Of a stretch of DNA of 64,000 nucleotides, positions 7,620 through 16,203 are shown in pieces (the first letter of the stretch is position 1; the number at the start of each line of letters is the position of its first letter). Below the pieces are notes generated by a model that worked only from the letters and a program-made list of their open reading frames with translations, made no database searches and was not told the DNA's origin. The position numbers were made by a program, and so were the translations under genes. This stretch comes from Nonlabens tegetincola. GTDB lineage: Bacteria; Bacteroidota; Bacteroidia; Flavobacteriales; Flavobacteriaceae. The DNA lies in NCBI RefSeq assembly GCF_002954355.1, contig NZ_MQVV01000010.1:434001-498000 (forward strand), given 5' to 3'.

Positions 7620-10484
7620 TTACTCGTTATTTAATTCATAGCCTAGTTGCTTGCCTTTCTTTAAACGGGATAATCCATTAGTCATCCATTCAGGAGCTGG
7701 TTCATTTTTAAGATAATGATCAAAAAATTGCATCATTCTTACAGATAAATCACGACGATTCTTAGTTTTTCTGAGGTTGTGAGCTTCTTTATTATATACA
7801 AGTAACCAGGCTGGCTTATTCAACCTTCTCATGGCCATAAACATTTCAATACCTTGGTAATATGGAACGGCACCATCTTCATCATTATGCATCATTAATA
7901 ATGGAGTTTCAATTTTAGGTACACTAAATAATGGCGAGTTCTCTACATATAAGTCAAATCCATCCCACAAATTTTTACCTAATCTGGACTGCGTGCGTTC
8001 ATATTGGAAAGCACGACTCAGTCCGCTGCCCCATCTTATTCCTCCATAAGCACTTGTCATATTTGATACGGGAGCACCTGCCATAGCAGCAGCGTATTTA
8101 TTGGTTTTAGTCACTAAATAGGCTGTTTGATATCCACCCCAACTTTGACCTTGAAGAGCCATGGCTTTTGAATCTACATAACCCGTTTTCTCTAAAGCTT
8201 CAGTACCGGAAACGATACAGTTATAGGCACTTTGTCCAGGATAACCATCCTTGTATACAATGTCTGGAACAAAAACGAGGTAATCATTACTCACTAAATA
8301 GCTGAAGTTTACAGTACTTGCACTAGGTTGAGGAGATCGATAACTGTGTAAACGATCTGAGTATTTCTCATAGAAATAAACAATTAAAGGATACTTCTTG
8401 TTTGGGTCAAAATCTTCAGGTTTATACAATAATCCTTCTAATGGAGTTCCATCATAGGCGTTCCAAGTAAATAATTCCACAGTACCCCATTTAAAATCAG
8501 ATTGTTGTGGATTTAGATTGGATATCTTTTCACTTTTTCCATCTATGAAAACGTAGTAGTCTGGGTATGTTTTGAAATTGCCTTTTGTGTAAAGTAAGGC
8601 GTTGGTGTTTTTCGCTTTCGCGAAAGCGTTAATGGCATAATCACTTTCTTTCAATAAGGGTTGTAAATTATTATTACCTAGTAATGAAATGGAGCTTTCT
8701 TTAGTCTTGTGATCAAAAACAGAAACTAAAAATTTACCATCTATAAGAGTAACCTGATTGACCTTATCTCTATCCATTCGATTAAGTCGATATGTTATTT
8801 TTTTCTCGCGACCATCGGGTGTAATTTTTATGGGTTGTTGCCTACCAGTTGGATCCAATTTCCAGATATCGTACTTATCATAAACATAGAAGTTACCATC
8901 TTTATCAAATCCTCCATAACCATTTGAAGCAACTGGAGCAGGATGGTCGTCATCTTCATCACTAAATTTCACTTTCAAGAATTTAGTTAGGTTGCGCCCG
9001 ATGTTAGTTTCTAGATTTATACTATGCCAGTCCTCTGTGTCATAATTATAATAGACAATATGATTAGATGCTGGGTTTAAGATGGGTCTGCTTCCTGAGT
9101 TTGCTAAAGTTTGAGCAAACCTACCAGTTTGTATGTCAAGTAAATAATAGTCGCTGCGCCATGGGTATTCCCATGATCTTTCAATATCATATTTAGTGTT
9201 ATCTGCGAATAACGCATATCTCGAATTAAGATCTCGATCCATTATAGGATCACTCCATTCATAATTGTTGAACGGGATGAATCTATTGTCTTCTGTATTA
9301 AAAACGGTAGTAGCGCTTTTGTTTTTTAAAGAAGAGAGTCTAACTTTTTGCTCTGGTTGGGTTAATCGATCCTTGTAGGTCCATACATCAACATCAGGCA
9401 ATTCTTCTTCCAATAAAGTTGTGTCTATGGTGTATTCAATTTTAGGCTGACTGTAAAAGAAAAGTCTTGTTCCGTCTTCAGAAAATCTGGCCTTTTTTGA
9501 AGTTAAACGCCAATCTTCTTTAATGGTGTTACTGCCATAACCCAATTGTTGAGTAGTTGCAAGACTGTTTTTTTGATAAAATAGTTCATAATGAAGCGAG
9601 TCTTTGTGTGCGCTATCCATGGCAACATGGTAGGCTATTTGTTCACCTTTTTCATCGATACTTAGATTAGAATATCTCCATGCGCTTTGTAATAATGTAT
9701 CTATCTTTTTGGTATCACCATTCCACAAATAAACTCCGTTATCTTTCTCTTTTTTGGACTGCTTTACTGAAAAAATGAAATTGCTACTTTTCTTTGATAA
9801 GGTGTAATCTTTAATATTAGAAATAGTATCTCTTCTTTTTGTGCTAGGTTGATATATTATCAAATAATCTTCTTTTTCATACGGTGGTAAACTAAGAGTA
9901 ACCGCTGGTAAAACACCTTCTTTTTTTTCACGTCGCAACCTGCGTCTTTTTTCTCGCTTAGACTCATTTTCAGGCACAGTAGGCTTGGCTTCTTCTTTCT
10001 TTTCAGGTTTTAAGTCTTTGTAGTGCTCTATGATTACAAAATCTTCTACATCCTTAACCGTATTGAATTTATTAACTCTGGTGACAGAATCAATTATTCT
10101 ACCGGTAGCAACGTCGTAAACCATGAAGACGTTTTTGGATTGCTCATTTTTTTTAACCTTATCTTTTTTCTCTTTTCTAGTTATGTCGTAAGCTGGTTTT
10201 TTTAGGAAGAAAACAAATTTCTCATCTTTTGAAATCACAGGTGACACACCATTAAAAAATTGCTTGCTTGTGTTGTCGTTTAAATGATGAATTTGTAAAT
10301 ATCCGTCACCAGCACCGGTAGTTGTGACAGCACTATATACTATTATATTGCCGTTATTTGATATTTGAACATTGCGACCGCTTTTCCATAAATCATAATT
10401 ATTATGAGTGAGTGATTTCTTTTGAGCATGAACGGAAACGCCTACTAGCAATAGTAAGCACACAAAAATTGTTTTCATTTTCAT
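7620..10484 (-). CDS. S9 family peptidase (prolyl oligopeptidase/dipeptidyl peptidase-like), secreted
   Basis: 954 aa with a signal peptide (MKMKTIFVCLLLLVGVSVHA/Q). An N-terminal beta-propeller (~30-690) is followed by an alpha/beta-hydrolase domain. The catalytic triad is visible: Ser781 in GQSWGG, Asp870 in HNDEDGAVP, His902 in EAHNL. It should cleave short peptides, often after Pro or Ala, in the periplasm. The propeller has a charged insert rich in Lys/Glu near residues 150-190 (EKKEEAKPTVPENESKREKR). Residues 620-624 (AFAKA) are encoded by a perfect 16-bp palindrome. An upstream SnoaL-like lipoprotein gene ends 19 bp before the start, suggesting one transcript. The exact subfamily is not resolved. 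Confidence 0.9.
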   Translation of the reverse strand: MKMKTIFVCLLLLVGVSVHAQKKSLTHNNYDLWKSGRNVQISNNGNIIVYSAVTTTGAGDGYLQIHHLNDNTSKQFFNGVSPVISKDEKFVFFLKKPAYDITRKEKKDKVKKNEQSKNVFMVYDVATGRIIDSVTRVNKFNTVKDVEDFVIIEHYKDLKPEKKEEAKPTVPENESKREKRRRLRREKKEGVLPAVTLSLPPYEKEDYLIIYQPSTKRRDTISNIKDYTLSKKSSNFIFSVKQSKKEKDNGVYLWNGDTKKIDTLLQSAWRYSNLSIDEKGEQIAYHVAMDSAHKDSLHYELFYQKNSLATTQQLGYGSNTIKEDWRLTSKKARFSEDGTRLFFYSQPKIEYTIDTTLLEEELPDVDVWTYKDRLTQPEQKVRLSSLKNKSATTVFNTEDNRFIPFNNYEWSDPIMDRDLNSRYALFADNTKYDIERSWEYPWRSDYYLLDIQTGRFAQTLANSGSRPILNPASNHIVYYNYDTEDWHSINLETNIGRNLTKFLKVKFSDEDDDHPAPVASNGYGGFDKDGNFYVYDKYDIWKLDPTGRQQPIKITPDGREKKITYRLNRMDRDKVNQVTLIDGKFLVSVFDHKTKESSISLLGNNNLQPLLKESDYAINAFAKAKNTNALLYTKGNFKTYPDYYVFIDGKSEKISNLNPQQSDFKWGTVELFTWNAYDGTPLEGLLYKPEDFDPNKKYPLIVYFYEKYSDRLHSYRSPQPSASTVNFSYLVSNDYLVFVPDIVYKDGYPGQSAYNCIVSGTEALEKTGYVDSKAMALQGQSWGGYQTAYLVTKTNKYAAAMAGAPVSNMTSAYGGIRWGSGLSRAFQYERTQSRLGKNLWDGFDLYVENSPLFSVPKIETPLLMMHNDEDGAVPYYQGIEMFMAMRRLNKPAWLLVYNKEAHNLRKTKNRRDLSVRMMQFFDHYLKNEPAPEWMTNGLSRLKKGKQLGYELNNE
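8613..8628. repeat. Palindromic repeat copy 3
   Basis: Perfect CGCTTTCGCGAAAGCG inside the S9 peptidase gene, encoding AFAKA at residues 620-624 in the beta-propeller. Confidence 0.95.
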
Positions 10485-10503
10485 TTGAGGTACTTTGATG
10501 GTA

Positions 10504-10995
10504 TTAGTTTTTAAGTTTTGAGATATACTGTTGATCCCAATCTTTTTTAAGTTGAGTGAGAGATTTTACATTTTCATTAGGCACAGCTATAGAGAGAACA
10601 TAATGTGCTATTTTGAGTTGATTGTTTTCTACAAACAATACACCGCTGCCTCTACAAATACCCATTTGAGTTTCTAATAACTCGTCAAAATAAGTGATGC
10701 CGTTCTTCGTATAAATATTACGTTCAAGCGGTGTAAAGGACCATGCTTTACCACGATCAAAATAAGGTTTTGAAAAAGCTTCAAATTCCTTCCTTGACCA
10801 GTTTTCTGTAGCGTCTGTACCTATAAAAACAGCATTTTGTGTCATTAATGAAAAGTAAGTCTCATAATCGGCCCTAGCAGCTGCATTATGCCAGTCGTCT
10901 AGTACTTGATTTACTTGTTTGTTTGATACATTTTTAATCGTTGCGCAGCTGGTCATAACCAGCCCCAAAACAAAATAAAGAATAGTTTTTTGCAT
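10504..10995 (-). CDS. SnoaL/NTF2-like lipoprotein
   Basis: 163 aa from the ATG at 10995. The product begins MQKTILYFVLGLVMTSC, a lipoprotein signal with lipobox VMTSC. The rest matches the SnoaL-like/DUF4440 type of the NTF2 fold (VLDDWHNAAARADYETYFSLM, then AVFIGTDATENWSRKEFEAFSKPYF). Members bind small ligands or are catalytically obscure; no active site can be assigned. A TTG six codons upstream (11013) is possible but lies within a TAnnTTTG promoter box at 11011-11018, which argues for the ATG. The S9 peptidase gene follows after 19 bp and is probably in the same transcript. Confidence 0.78.
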   Translation of the reverse strand: MQKTILYFVLGLVMTSCATIKNVSNKQVNQVLDDWHNAAARADYETYFSLMTQNAVFIGTDATENWSRKEFEAFSKPYFDRGKAWSFTPLERNIYTKNGITYFDELLETQMGICRGSGVLFVENNQLKIAHYVLSIAVPNENVKSLTQLKKDWDQQYISKLKN

Positions 10996-11010
10996 GCCTA
11001 AAGATAATGA

Positions 11011-11018
11011 CAAAACTA
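11011..11018 (-). promoter_or_regulatory. -7 box of SnoaL-like lipoprotein gene
   Basis: TAGTTTTG on the minus strand fits the Bacteroidota TAnnTTTG -7 element, 15 nt before the ATG at 10995. I saw no convincing -33 TTG at 17-20 nt. Confidence 0.45.
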
Positions 11019-11085
11019 CAAGTGTAATTCAGTCTAAAATATGTTGATTTTGAATGGTTTTAAGGAGTTGTGTATTTTGAAAACA

Positions 11086-11116
11086 AATAGAGCTAGCAAT
11101 TATTGCTAGCTCTATT
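11086..11116 (-). terminator. Long hairpin after small lipoprotein gene
   Basis: AATAGAGCTAGCAAT, one central base, ATTGCTAGCTCTATT: a 15-bp perfect inverted repeat starting 20 bp after the stop of the 11137-11586 gene. The transcript then reads TTGTTTTC, consistent with a terminator. Confidence 0.8.
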
Positions 11117-11136
11117 AAAAATGTATGGTCTTTAAT

Positions 11137-11586
11137 CTATTTCTGTAATAGGATTTCTGCTTTTTCTATAGTTTGTAAAGTGAAATCCTTAAGTTCCTTA
11201 ATTTCTTTTACTTCTTCTTCTAGAATGGGCATTTTTTTATTTAACTCTTCTGCAGTAGAAGGCGATGGTTCACCGTAAGGAAACTTAGAGCTGTAATCTT
11301 CCATCCAAGTAAACATGTCATTATAAGCTTTTTGGAGATCCATTTGAACATTCTCAATTTCCATTGCCTGGTCACCTTCTATTTTTTGAGCTTCTAATTT
11401 CTTTTTTAAAGAAAGTAATCTTCCCATGTCTGGCATAATAACATCGTGTGCTTTAATAGCCTCCTTCATAAGTGAATCATAAGTTTCAATTCTTGATTCT
11501 AATTGAAGTTGCTCCTCATTCTTAGGTTCTTCTTTACATGAAAAAAGTAAAAGAGTTACTAGTAAAAGGCCTATAATATTTTTCAT
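11137..11586 (-). CDS. Small coiled-coil lipoprotein of unknown function
   Basis: 149 aa. Lipoprotein signal MKNIIGLLLVTLLLFSC with lipobox LFSC. The mature part is almost entirely alpha-helical and charged (ESRIETYDSLMKEAIKAHD, then EELNKKMPILEEEVKEIKEL), with heptad-like Leu/Ile spacing that suggests a helical hairpin or coiled coil. Proteins like this are sometimes given the meaningless name viral A-type inclusion protein in flavobacteria. I do not recognise a function. A TATCTTTG -7 box lies at 11602-11609 on the minus strand, about 15 nt before the start, and a strong terminator follows, so it is a stand-alone gene. Confidence 0.7.
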   Translation of the reverse strand: MKNIIGLLLVTLLLFSCKEEPKNEEQLQLESRIETYDSLMKEAIKAHDVIMPDMGRLLSLKKKLEAQKIEGDQAMEIENVQMDLQKAYNDMFTWMEDYSSKFPYGEPSPSTAEELNKKMPILEEEVKEIKELKDFTLQTIEKAEILLQK

Positions 11587-11601
11587 AACGCTAAATTTTT
11601 A

Positions 11602-11609
11602 CAAAGATA
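11602..11609 (-). promoter_or_regulatory. -7 box of coiled-coil lipoprotein gene
   Basis: TATCTTTG on the minus strand, matching TAnnTTTG, ending 15 nt before the ATG at 11586. No clear -33 element. Confidence 0.4.
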
Positions 11610-11673
11610 AACTACAACAAAAGTTCATCCCTTTATTTTTGAATTTGATTTAATCCTGTAATTCACGAGATAC

Positions 11674-12624
11674 TTGTTTCCTATAGCCTTTCATCCCATT
11701 TACAAGCATCCATTGCCAGATGGTCACAGATTTCCCATGATTAAATATGAGTTGTTACCGCAACAATTAATTCATGAAGGAGTAGCTACAGCTACTGATT
11801 TTTTTGAACCATCAAAGAAATGTGAACTGGACGATGTGTTACGGGTTCATACAAACACGTATTACAATGATTTAATAATGCTAAATCTAGAACGTAGAGC
11901 AGCACGCAAGCTGGGATTTCCTCTAAGTGAAGAATTGGTTCACCGAGAATTACTTATAGCGCAGGGTACTATTGAAGGTTGCTTGCATGCTATTAAAAAT
12001 GGAGTTGCTATGAATATCGCAGGAGGAACACATCACGCCTACACAGATCATGGGGAAGCATTTTGTTTACTAAACGATCAAGCGATAGCTGCAAGGTATC
12101 TTCAGAATAAGGGTTATGCTCAAAAAATTCTTATAGTTGATCTAGATGTTCATCAAGGTAATGGTACTGCCCAAATTTTTAAGAAAGATGATAGTGTTTT
12201 TACTTTTTCCATGCATGGTGCCGGCAACTACCCTTTTAAAAAGGAAGAAAGCGATCTAGACATCGCCTTGCCAGATGGAACAGGTGATCGAGAATATTTA
12301 GAGCTTCTACAAAAAACCTTACCCGATTTGATCAATACGGTAAAACCTGATTTTATTTTTTACCTCTGTGGTGTGGATGTGGTTGAGACCGATAAGTTAG
12401 GAAGGCTTTCTTTGTCTCAAGAAGGTTGTAAAAAGCGCGATGAAATTGCTTTTTCCGCTTTCGCGAAAGCGGAATTATCAACTACAGCTATAAAAAAATT
12501 AGACAGGAACTTTGCCAAAATCCCTGTTCAGTGTAGTATGGGTGGTGGATATTCTCCTGAGATTAAACACATAGTTAACGCACATACGAATACGTTTAAA
12601 GTGGCAAAGGAATATCTTATCTAA
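11674..12624 (+). CDS. Histone deacetylase superfamily protein (AcuC-like)
   Basis: 316 aa Zn-dependent deacetylase fold. Active-site features are present: His120-His121 (GGTHHAY), the Zn ligands Asp158 and His160 in DLDVHQGNG, Asp235 in CGVDVVETD, and the GGGY motif near the C-terminus (SMGGGYSP). Bacterial members remove acetyl or other acyl groups from small amines or protein lysines; the substrate is not evident. No ATG or GTG lies between the upstream in-frame stop and FPIAFHP, so TTG at 11674 is the likely start. Residues 262-266 (AFAKA) come from the 16-bp palindrome and sit in a stretch of ~16 residues that, from memory, most relatives lack just before PVQCSMGGGY. The 3' end overlaps the next gene by 8 bp, tail to tail. 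Confidence 0.85.
   Translation: MFPIAFHPIYKHPLPDGHRFPMIKYELLPQQLIHEGVATATDFFEPSKKCELDDVLRVHTNTYYNDLIMLNLERRAARKLGFPLSEELVHRELLIAQGTIEGCLHAIKNGVAMNIAGGTHHAYTDHGEAFCLLNDQAIAARYLQNKGYAQKILIVDLDVHQGNGTAQIFKKDDSVFTFSMHGAGNYPFKKEESDLDIALPDGTGDREYLELLQKTLPDLINTVKPDFIFYLCGVDVVETDKLGRLSLSQEGCKKRDEIAFSAFAKAELSTTAIKKLDRNFAKIPVQCSMGGGYSPEIKHIVNAHTNTFKVAKEYLI
12456..12471. repeat. Palindromic repeat copy 4
   Basis: Perfect CGCTTTCGCGAAAGCG, extended to 22 bp by TTC on the left and GAA on the right. It encodes AFAKA at residues 262-266 of the deacetylase-like protein. Confidence 0.95.
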
Positions 12625-13045
12625 GCCATCCTTTTTTACGAGAACTGCGAGCAAAAAGCCACAGAAAAATACCCATTAAAAGTATAAAAATCGTGAAACC
12701 TTGTTCTGCTCCTGTGATCACTTGAGTAATTCCAGATGTGAAAAAATAAATCGTACTTATTACGATTCCTACTAACCCTATTACTGATAGAGGTACTGCG
12801 ATTTTACTTTTAAATAATAACATTACACAAGCTAAGAAGCTTACAATGGTTGCAATACCATAATTGATCATGAACCACCAAGGCCTGTTTTCAACATATG
12901 CCATTACTTCATCGGTAAAGTCGGCATACATGATATCCGGTTTAAGGAGTTCTCCCATGAAGAACCCAACTCCTATTAAGTTCCATAATAAAAAGATGAT
13001 TGCTAAAATCCAGAACCATAATTTAGGTTTTGCACTGTACGACAT
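12617..13045 (-). CDS. Four-helix membrane protein, unknown
   Basis: 142 aa with four predicted membrane spans (about residues 9-30, 56-77, 84-104, 115-133) and a basic C-terminus (RSSRKKGWLR). It begins MSYSAKPKLWFWILAI and contains the loop DIMYADFTDEVMAYVENRPWW. I do not recognise a named family; similar small proteins in Bacteroidota are left hypothetical. Its last 8 bp overlap the end of the convergent deacetylase gene. No neighbour on the same strand, so it appears monocistronic. Confidence 0.6.
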   Translation of the reverse strand: MSYSAKPKLWFWILAIIFLLWNLIGVGFFMGELLKPDIMYADFTDEVMAYVENRPWWFMINYGIATIVSFLACVMLLFKSKIAVPLSVIGLVGIVISTIYFFTSGITQVITGAEQGFTIFILLMGIFLWLFARSSRKKGWLR

Positions 13046-13203
13046 AATTGGTAGAGTTTTTTGGGTTGAGGTATAAAAATAAACAAAAGCCTTAAATCTT
13101 TGTTAACGTGTAAGAAAATATTTTCAAAAGCTAGTTTATCACTATATCGTTATAGTTTAGAATTTTGTTACATTTAGCCACTATTTTTAAACAGCCTACA
13201 ACC

Positions 13204-14475
13204 ATGAATAAATCTATGAAACCAGAAAGTTTAATGATGTCATATGGCTACAAACCAGAACTTTCTGAAGGAGCTATAAAATGTCCCATTTTTCTTACTT
13301 CAACCTTTGTTTTCAAAAGCGCAGAAGAAGGTAAAGCCTATTTTGAATTGGCTTATGGGAAAAGAGAAAAGCTACCTGGTGAAGAAATGGGGCTTATTTA
13401 CAGCCGTATAAATAATCCTGATCTTGAAATACTAGAAAATCGCTTGAGATTGTGGGATGGCGCCGATGATTGTGCTGTCTTTGAAAGTGGTATGAGTGCT
13501 ATTTCAACTGTTCTATTAGAGTTTTTAAAACCTGGAGACCTGTTAGTACATAGTTCACCAACTTATGGAGGAACAGATCATTTTATTAATCATTTCTTGC
13601 CAAAAATTGGTGTGCATACTTTAGGCTTTACTTCCGAAATGAGTGAAGAAGATCTTGTAAAAGCGATTGAAGAAACAGGTCACGCATCGACTTTTGCCCA
13701 CATGCATCTTGAAACTCCGGCAAATCCTACTAATTCATTGATTGATATAGAAATGTGTCGTAGAGTAGCCGATCGTTTTGTGACCGATGAGAAACCTGTT
13801 ACTATTGCTGTGGATAATACCTATATGGGACCTTTATGGCAGCACCCATTAAAACATGGAGCAGATCTTGTAATGTATAGTGCTACTAAGTACATAGGCG
13901 GGCACAGTGATTTAATTGCTGGTGCTGTTTTGGGTAATGCTGAAAATATGGTGAGAGTTAAAACCTTGCGTACCTTTTTAGGGAATATGGCATCACCACA
14001 TACTGGATGGATGTTGTTACGTAGTTTAGAAACACTTAAAATCCGGATGGAGGCAATGCAGGAAAATGCAATTAAAGTAGCAGAATTCCTTTCTCAACAT
14101 GATAAAGTAGCAAGTATTAAGTATCTAGGACTGCTAGAGGAAGGAACGGAGAATCATCGTATTTACAAGCAACAATGTTCTGGTCCTGGTGCCATGGTAA
14201 GTTTTAAAATTAAAGGTGGTGAAAAAGAGGCTTTTAAATTTCTAAATTCCTTGCAGCTAGTAAAATTGGCTGTTTCCTTAGGTGGTACAGAGAGTCTTGC
14301 AGAACACCCAAAAACGATGACTCATGCTGGGGTAGATGAAGCGCATTTAGAAGCTATAGGTGTAACTGATGCATTGATTCGAATCTCGGTAGGTGTTGAA
14401 AATTATGAAGATCTTATCTGGGATATTGGGGAAGCTCTTGACCAGGTTACCATAAATGTTATTGAAACTGCTTAA
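13204..14475 (+). CDS. Cystathionine gamma-synthase/methionine gamma-lyase family PLP enzyme
   Basis: 423 aa from the ATG at 13204 (MNKSMKPESL). The Cys/Met-metabolism fold is clear: ESGMSAISTVLLEFLKPGD, SSPTYGGTDH, ETPANPTNSLIDI, the PLP aspartate in AVDNTYMGPLW, the Schiff-base lysine Lys229 in YSATKYIGGHSD, and the C-terminal VSLGGTESLAEHPKTMTHAG. It performs beta- or gamma-elimination or replacement on sulfur amino acids. Long insertions such as YGKREKLPGEEMGLIYSR mark the subgroup often annotated as cystathionine gamma-synthase family or methionine gamma-lyase; the exact reaction is undecided. A TTG start at 13165 would add 13 residues but has no support. Confidence 0.9.
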   Translation: MNKSMKPESLMMSYGYKPELSEGAIKCPIFLTSTFVFKSAEEGKAYFELAYGKREKLPGEEMGLIYSRINNPDLEILENRLRLWDGADDCAVFESGMSAISTVLLEFLKPGDLLVHSSPTYGGTDHFINHFLPKIGVHTLGFTSEMSEEDLVKAIEETGHASTFAHMHLETPANPTNSLIDIEMCRRVADRFVTDEKPVTIAVDNTYMGPLWQHPLKHGADLVMYSATKYIGGHSDLIAGAVLGNAENMVRVKTLRTFLGNMASPHTGWMLLRSLETLKIRMEAMQENAIKVAEFLSQHDKVASIKYLGLLEEGTENHRIYKQQCSGPGAMVSFKIKGGEKEAFKFLNSLQLVKLAVSLGGTESLAEHPKTMTHAGVDEAHLEAIGVTDALIRISVGVENYEDLIWDIGEALDQVTINVIETA

Positions 14476-14511
14476 TTAAGTTTCATTTTGGCATCTATTT
14501 TGCCTTGTAAT

Positions 14512-15084
14512 ATGCGAACTTTGCAACTTGTATCGTTATCATATTATGAGGCATCTTTTTTTACCCTTTTCATTACACTATTTACCACGTCATTCATAAC
14601 TGCTCAAGACACTAATTCTCAGGCACTATGTGAGTTAGATTTTATAGATGATAAGCTTACTTTTTTATCAGATGGGACGTTTCAAAATGAGCAAGTAGTA
14701 AAAGACGCTATAATCAAGCTAGAGCCATGTGGGATTGATGGATTTGATGCACAGTTCTTTGGGACTCTTAGAAATTTTTCAAAATTACTTTCAAAGATGA
14801 CTGTAGGTGGTAAAAATGTTGAATCTCTTACTTATAAAGATTTGCTAGAAGAGCTTAAAAAGGTAAAGTCAACTACTGGTTATAAAAAAATTAGAGCCTT
14901 TTCAGAATTATCAGGTCAATTATCTACTCGTGTAGGTAATTACGAGAATTGGGAAAATGATAAGCAGTTGTTCATTGAATTAGGATCCTCTAATCAAATA
15001 ATGGATAAAGTTGAGGAATATCTTAAAAAGAATCGAAACAATACACTTACCTATAAAGAAATTCTAGAAAAACTACAGAAGTAG
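14512..15084 (+). CDS. Secreted protein of unknown function
   Basis: 190 aa from the ATG at 14512. The N-terminus MRTLQLVSLSYYEASFFTLF, continuing to TTSFITAQ, is a signal peptide with a likely cut before Gln-Asp-Thr. The mature protein is helical and acidic to neutral, with ELSGQLSTRVGNYENWENDK and a repeated Leu-Thr-Tyr-Lys-(Asp/Glu) motif (residues ~104-108 and ~179-183). No known domain recognised. It follows the PLP enzyme after 36 bp, perhaps read-through, and ends one base before the convergent CNNM gene. An upstream TTG (14488) would put a polar stretch ahead of the signal and is less likely. Confidence 0.6.
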   Translation: MRTLQLVSLSYYEASFFTLFITLFTTSFITAQDTNSQALCELDFIDDKLTFLSDGTFQNEQVVKDAIIKLEPCGIDGFDAQFFGTLRNFSKLLSKMTVGGKNVESLTYKDLLEELKKVKSTTGYKKIRAFSELSGQLSTRVGNYENWENDKQLFIELGSSNQIMDKVEEYLKKNRNNTLTYKEILEKLQK

Positions 15085-15085
15085 G

Positions 15086-16150
15086 TTATTTGTTCTTTTG
15101 ACGTTTTTCCCAGTTTTTACGTGCTAATTGTTGCATGTCTTCTATGTTGTCACTTTCATCCATAATCTCTAGACCCAACATAGTCTCGATAACATCTTCC
15201 ATAGTGGCTAGACCTTGAACACTACCATAATCATCTACCACAAGAGCTATGTGCTCTTTAGTGGCTATCATTTTTTCAAATAGTTGAGGAATAGGCAAAG
15301 AGGCTGGTACCATAGCTATTTCTCTTTTCAAATCTCCTAGAGTTTCAGCAGGTTTGTCGTGAATAATATCAGCGAGTATGTGGTCTTTTAACACGTAACC
15401 AATAATATCATCTCTATTTTTATTGAATATAGGAATACGCGAAAATCTTAGATCTTGGTTTTTTTCAAAAAACTCTTTGATAGGAGTGCTTTGTGCCGCC
15501 ATAAACATAACTGACCTAGGTGTCATTATGTCTTTAACCTCGATTTGATTAAAGTTCATTAAACTCTTGATGTATTGTCCTTCGGTCTTTTCAAAAACAC
15601 CTTCTTGTTCTGCTGTTTCTGTAAGTGCTACAAACTCTTCTCTTGTCATGGTGCTTATATGAGCACTTTTACCAATGGCTTTTGTAGTAAGTTGTAACAT
15701 CCATAATATCCCTGTATACTTTAAGATGGCTACCATTATTTTTAAAGTACGAGTTGTAAAACCCGTCAGTCCTTGCCAGTAAGTAGCACCTATCGTTTTA
15801 GGTATAATTTCAGACAGCACAAGTATAAGTACCGTCATTAATGCCGATATAACACCTACAAGTGGAATTCCCAGAACATTGTCTCTATATCCTTCATCGA
15901 CAAGAGCCTCAGCTTGTACACCAACCATAATAGCACCAACTGTGTGTGCTAGTGTATTTAAGGTTAAAATAGCAATCAAAGGTTTGTCAACATCATCTTT
16001 AAGCTGCTTAAGATCTTTTACAAAAGCTGCACCTTCTTGTTCTTTAACCTTAATAAAGGTAGGTGAAATACTTAATAAAACAGCCTCTAGTATTGAGCAT
16101 AAGAAGGAGAATAGTATTGAACCTATTGCATATATGATAAGCAGTGTCAT
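15086..16150 (-). CDS. CNNM/CorC-type membrane protein with CBS pair
   Basis: 354 aa. Residues 1-160 form the DUF21/CNNM transmembrane domain (MTLLIIYAIGSILFSFLCSI, LNTLAHTVGAIMVG, LVLSEIIPKTIGA). Residues ~190-320 hold the two CBS motifs (VKDIMTPRSVMFMAA, VVDDYGSVQGLATMEDVIE). The C-terminal CorC/HlyC domain common in longer relatives is absent. CNNM proteins are linked to Mg2+ or Co2+ efflux and homeostasis, with the CBS pair sensing nucleotides; old annotations call them hemolysins. Not the gliding protein GldE by context, since no gliding genes adjoin. Convergent with the secreted protein gene, one base apart. Confidence 0.85.
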   Translation of the reverse strand: MTLLIIYAIGSILFSFLCSILEAVLLSISPTFIKVKEQEGAAFVKDLKQLKDDVDKPLIAILTLNTLAHTVGAIMVGVQAEALVDEGYRDNVLGIPLVGVISALMTVLILVLSEIIPKTIGATYWQGLTGFTTRTLKIMVAILKYTGILWMLQLTTKAIGKSAHISTMTREEFVALTETAEQEGVFEKTEGQYIKSLMNFNQIEVKDIMTPRSVMFMAAQSTPIKEFFEKNQDLRFSRIPIFNKNRDDIIGYVLKDHILADIIHDKPAETLGDLKREIAMVPASLPIPQLFEKMIATKEHIALVVDDYGSVQGLATMEDVIETMLGLEIMDESDNIEDMQQLARKNWEKRQKNK

Positions 16151-16203
16151 GAAAATAGTTTATTTGTAAAGGTACTTTTTAAAAAAGGAAAAATAAGAAA
16201 GAT

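Noticed and set aside
13165-13203. TTG start for the Cys/Met PLP enzyme
   Set aside because: The 13 extra residues have no family support; the ATG at 13204 fits better.
15086-16150. Gliding motility protein GldE
   Set aside because: The protein has CNNM and CBS domains like GldE, but no gliding genes adjoin and the C-terminal CorC domain is missing.
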